From UBA1738 sp045591565 (GTDB lineage: Bacteria; Bacillota; Clostridia; UBA1381): 6,849 nucleotides of DNA. The notes below the pieces were generated by a model, which worked only from the letters and a program-made list of their open reading frames with translations, was not told the origin of the DNA and ran no database searches. The position numbers and the translations under genes are program-made. The DNA lies in the NCBI GenBank assembly GCA_045591565.1, contig JAZNTB010000079.1:1-6849 (forward strand), given 5' to 3'. Shown piece by piece: positions 4,765 through 6,849 of the stretch (its first letter is position 1; each line of letters begins with the position of its first letter).

Positions 4765-6849
4765 AAATCAGGGAGTATATAAAAGACAATATTATTTATC
4801 TCGATGGCGGGATGGGAACTCTGCTGCAAAAACAAGGACTTTTGCCCGGTGAGCTGCCCGAGTGTTGGAATCTTTCACACCCTGATGTTATTACAAAAAT
4901 ACACAAGGACTATTTTGATTCAGGAAGTAATATTGTAAACACAAATACTTTTGGTGCAAATACTCTTAAGTTTTCGTATGATGAACTTGAAGAAATAGTA
5001 AAGCACGCAATTTTAAATGCGAAAAAAGCTGCAGCAGAAAGCAAGGCCGAAGGTCCTAAATGGATTGCACTTGATATTGGGCCTACCGGAAAAATGCTTG
5101 CTCCTTATGGTGATTTCGACTTCGAGGAAGCTGTAACTGTTTTTTCTAAAACCATTGAAATCGGAGTAAAATACGGTGTTGATTTAGTTTTCATAGAAAC
5201 TATGAATGACAGCTACGAAACAAAGGCTGCGCTTTTGGCCGCAAAGGAAATATGTGATTTACCTGTTTTTGTTTCAAACGCATATTCAGAAGACGGAAAG
5301 CTTATGACAGGAGCATCTCCTGCTGCTATGGTAGCGATGCTCGAGGGAATGGGTGCAGATGCTATAGGAATAAATTGTTCGCTCGGCCCTAAAGAACTTG
5401 GAAAAGTTGCAGAAGAATATATAAAATATGCATCTGTTCCTGTTATTTTGAAACCAAATGCAGGACTCCCGAAGGCGATTGACGGAAAAACCGTTTACGA
5501 TGTTCTTCCGGAAGAATTCGCATGCGAAGTAACCAATCTTATAAAAAAGGGTATACGAATAGCCGGCGGTTGCTGCGGTACTACTCCGGAATATATAAAA
5601 TCCTTAAAAGAAGAATCCTCAGATGTTAAGCCTTCTACTATAACAGAAAAGAATTATACCTGTGTGTCCTCCTATACACATGCTGTGTTTTTTGATAAAA
5701 AACCGGTCCTGATAGGAGAACGCATCAATCCAACAGGAAAAAAACGCTTCAAAGAAGCACTTAAAGAAAATGATATTGGGTACATTTTAAAAGAGGGAAT
5801 TGACCAGCAAGAGAAAGGTGTTGATATTTTAGATGTAAATGTCGGACTACCTGAAATTGATGAGGTTAATATGCTGAAAACTACTGTGTGTGAACTGCAG
5901 GCGATAATTGATTTACCTTTACAAATTGATACATCTGATGTAGAGGCTATGGAGACAGCACTTCGCAGATATAACGGAAAGGCTATGGTTAATTCTGTCA
6001 ACGGGAAAAAAGAAAGCATGGATGCTGTATTTCCGCTTGTGAAAAAGTATGGAGGACTTGTAGTTGCACTTACTTTGGATGAGTGCGGTATTCCTGAAAC
6101 GGCAGAGGCAAGACTTGAAATTGCAAAAAAGATACTAAGTAGTGCAAAAAGTTATGGCATAAGCAAAAAGGACATAATTTTCGACCCATTGGCACTCACA
6201 ATAAGCGCAGACAATACGGCAGGTATCGAAACCTTAAAGGCTGTACGACTTATCAAAAAGGAGCTTGGGTGCCACACATCACTTGGAGTATCTAATGTAT
6301 CCTTTGGCTTACCGGCACGCGAAATCATAAACAGTACATTTTTCTCACTTGCCATGGGCGAAGGTCTTTCAGCAGCTATTATGAATCCGTATTCTACAGA
6401 AATGGTAAAGGCTTATTATGCATTTTGCGCCATAGCCGGACTTGATGATAATTGTTCTGATTATATCGCATTTTCTAGTACTGTGAATACTCAAAACGCA
6501 GAGGAAATAAAGGATGTCGAAAGCTCGTCAGAACTTCAAAAAGCTATAACAAAGGGATTAAAGGAACAGGCAACTGTTTTCACGAAAGAGCTACTAAAGA
6601 CAAAATCTCCACTTTCAATAGTTGAAGATGAGATAATCCCGGCACTTGACACAGTAGGTATTGGATTTGAAAACAAAACTGTATATCTTCCGCAGCTTTT
6701 AATGAGTGCAGAAGCAGCAAAAGCGGCCTTTGAAGTAATTAAAACAAGCATACAGGGAGGCAGTGGAGCAAACAGATGTCCTGTTGTAATCGCAACCGTT
6801 AAAGGCGATATTCACGATATAGGCAAAAATATTGTAAAGCTTCTCTTGG
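4761..6849 (+). CDS. metH: Cobalamin-dependent methionine synthase, short form lacking activation domain (3' end outside window)
   Basis: MetH transfers the methyl group from 5-methyl-THF to homocysteine through methylcobalamin. The 696 visible residues contain the modules in normal order. The homocysteine barrel (about 10-290) carries DGGMGT (15-20) and zinc ligands Cys206 (INCS), Cys271 and Cys272 (GGCCGT). The pterin-binding barrel (about 305-565) carries GERINPTG (319-326), DVN (358-360), NSVNG (411-415), DPLAL (475-479) and GVSNVSFGLP (509-518). The helical cobalamin cap (about 590-672) includes YLPQLLMSAEAAK. The B12 domain starts with GDIHDIG, whose His685 is the lower cobalt ligand. 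Zinc cysteines fall within one residue of those in T. maritima MetH, which is about 770 residues long and also lacks the activation domain, so about 100 residues probably remain. ATG 4761 is preceded by AGGAG (4750-4754) and overlaps the upstream stop, suggesting coupled translation. The frame is intact to the window end. Confidence 0.96.
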   Translation, partial: MKIREYIKDNIIYLDGGMGTLLQKQGLLPGELPECWNLSHPDVITKIHKDYFDSGSNIVNTNTFGANTLKFSYDELEEIVKHAILNAKKAAAESKAEGPKWIALDIGPTGKMLAPYGDFDFEEAVTVFSKTIEIGVKYGVDLVFIETMNDSYETKAALLAAKEICDLPVFVSNAYSEDGKLMTGASPAAMVAMLEGMGADAIGINCSLGPKELGKVAEEYIKYASVPVILKPNAGLPKAIDGKTVYDVLPEEFACEVTNLIKKGIRIAGGCCGTTPEYIKSLKEESSDVKPSTITEKNYTCVSSYTHAVFFDKKPVLIGERINPTGKKRFKEALKENDIGYILKEGIDQQEKGVDILDVNVGLPEIDEVNMLKTTVCELQAIIDLPLQIDTSDVEAMETALRRYNGKAMVNSVNGKKESMDAVFPLVKKYGGLVVALTLDECGIPETAEARLEIAKKILSSAKSYGISKKDIIFDPLALTISADNTAGIETLKAVRLIKKELGCHTSLGVSNVSFGLPAREIINSTFFSLAMGEGLSAAIMNPYSTEMVKAYYAFCAIAGLDDNCSDYIAFSSTVNTQNAEEIKDVESSSELQKAITKGLKEQATVFTKELLKTKSPLSIVEDEIIPALDTVGIGFENKTVYLPQLLMSAEAAKAAFEVIKTSIQGGSGANRCPVVIATVKGDIHDIGKNIVKLLL

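Noticed and set aside
5672..6751. Minus-strand open frames within metH
   Set aside because: They are reverse-complement shadows of an intact, strongly recognisable metH reading frame.

Overview
The window is an AT-rich, double-stranded-tight stretch of a low-GC Gram-positive chromosome, most likely a member of the Clostridia. The reasons are the long-form PurL C-terminus, consensus sigma-A promoters, GGAG-type ribosome binding sites, U-tailed hairpin terminators, CCA encoded in both tRNA genes, and a methionine synthase split from its reactivation domain. This placement is inference; no species is named. Everything reads on the + strand.

Region 1 (1-1106): the 3' end of purL (glutaminase domain of FGAM synthase, de novo purine synthesis) closes with a strong terminator. 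A textbook TTGACA-17-TATAAT promoter then drives tRNA-Leu(UAA), which has its own terminator.

Region 2 (1107-1768): an intergenic stretch. It contains what looks like the decayed remnant of a small protein gene, tRNA-Arg(CCU) with a UUCG-capped terminator, a chain of small hairpins joined by a repeated CATGAATTG-like linker, an orphan terminator, and an extended -10 promoter. That promoter feeds a leader of about 110 nt.

Region 3 (1769-3177): a 460-residue protein with six predicted membrane segments fused to a CAT/2-oxoacid-dehydrogenase-E2-like acyltransferase fold. The position normally held by the catalytic histidine is glutamate (DERICDG). It is followed by a terminator, so it is probably a one-gene transcription unit.

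Region 4 (3224-6849): a compact methionine operon. The order is metF (5,10-methylene-THF reductase), a stand-alone AdoMet-binding reactivation protein for B12-dependent methionine synthase, and metH, which runs off the window. The gap between the first two is 2 nt and the next junction is an ATGA overlap. MetF makes 5-methyl-THF, MetH moves the methyl group to homocysteine through cobalamin, and the middle protein is expected to support reductive methylation of oxidised cobalamin. No SAM, cobalamin or T-box leader is visible before metF.

The best candidates for something under-described are the membrane-anchored E2-like protein with the His-to-Glu change and the hairpin chain beside tRNA-Arg. 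I did not see phage, IS, CRISPR or defence genes.
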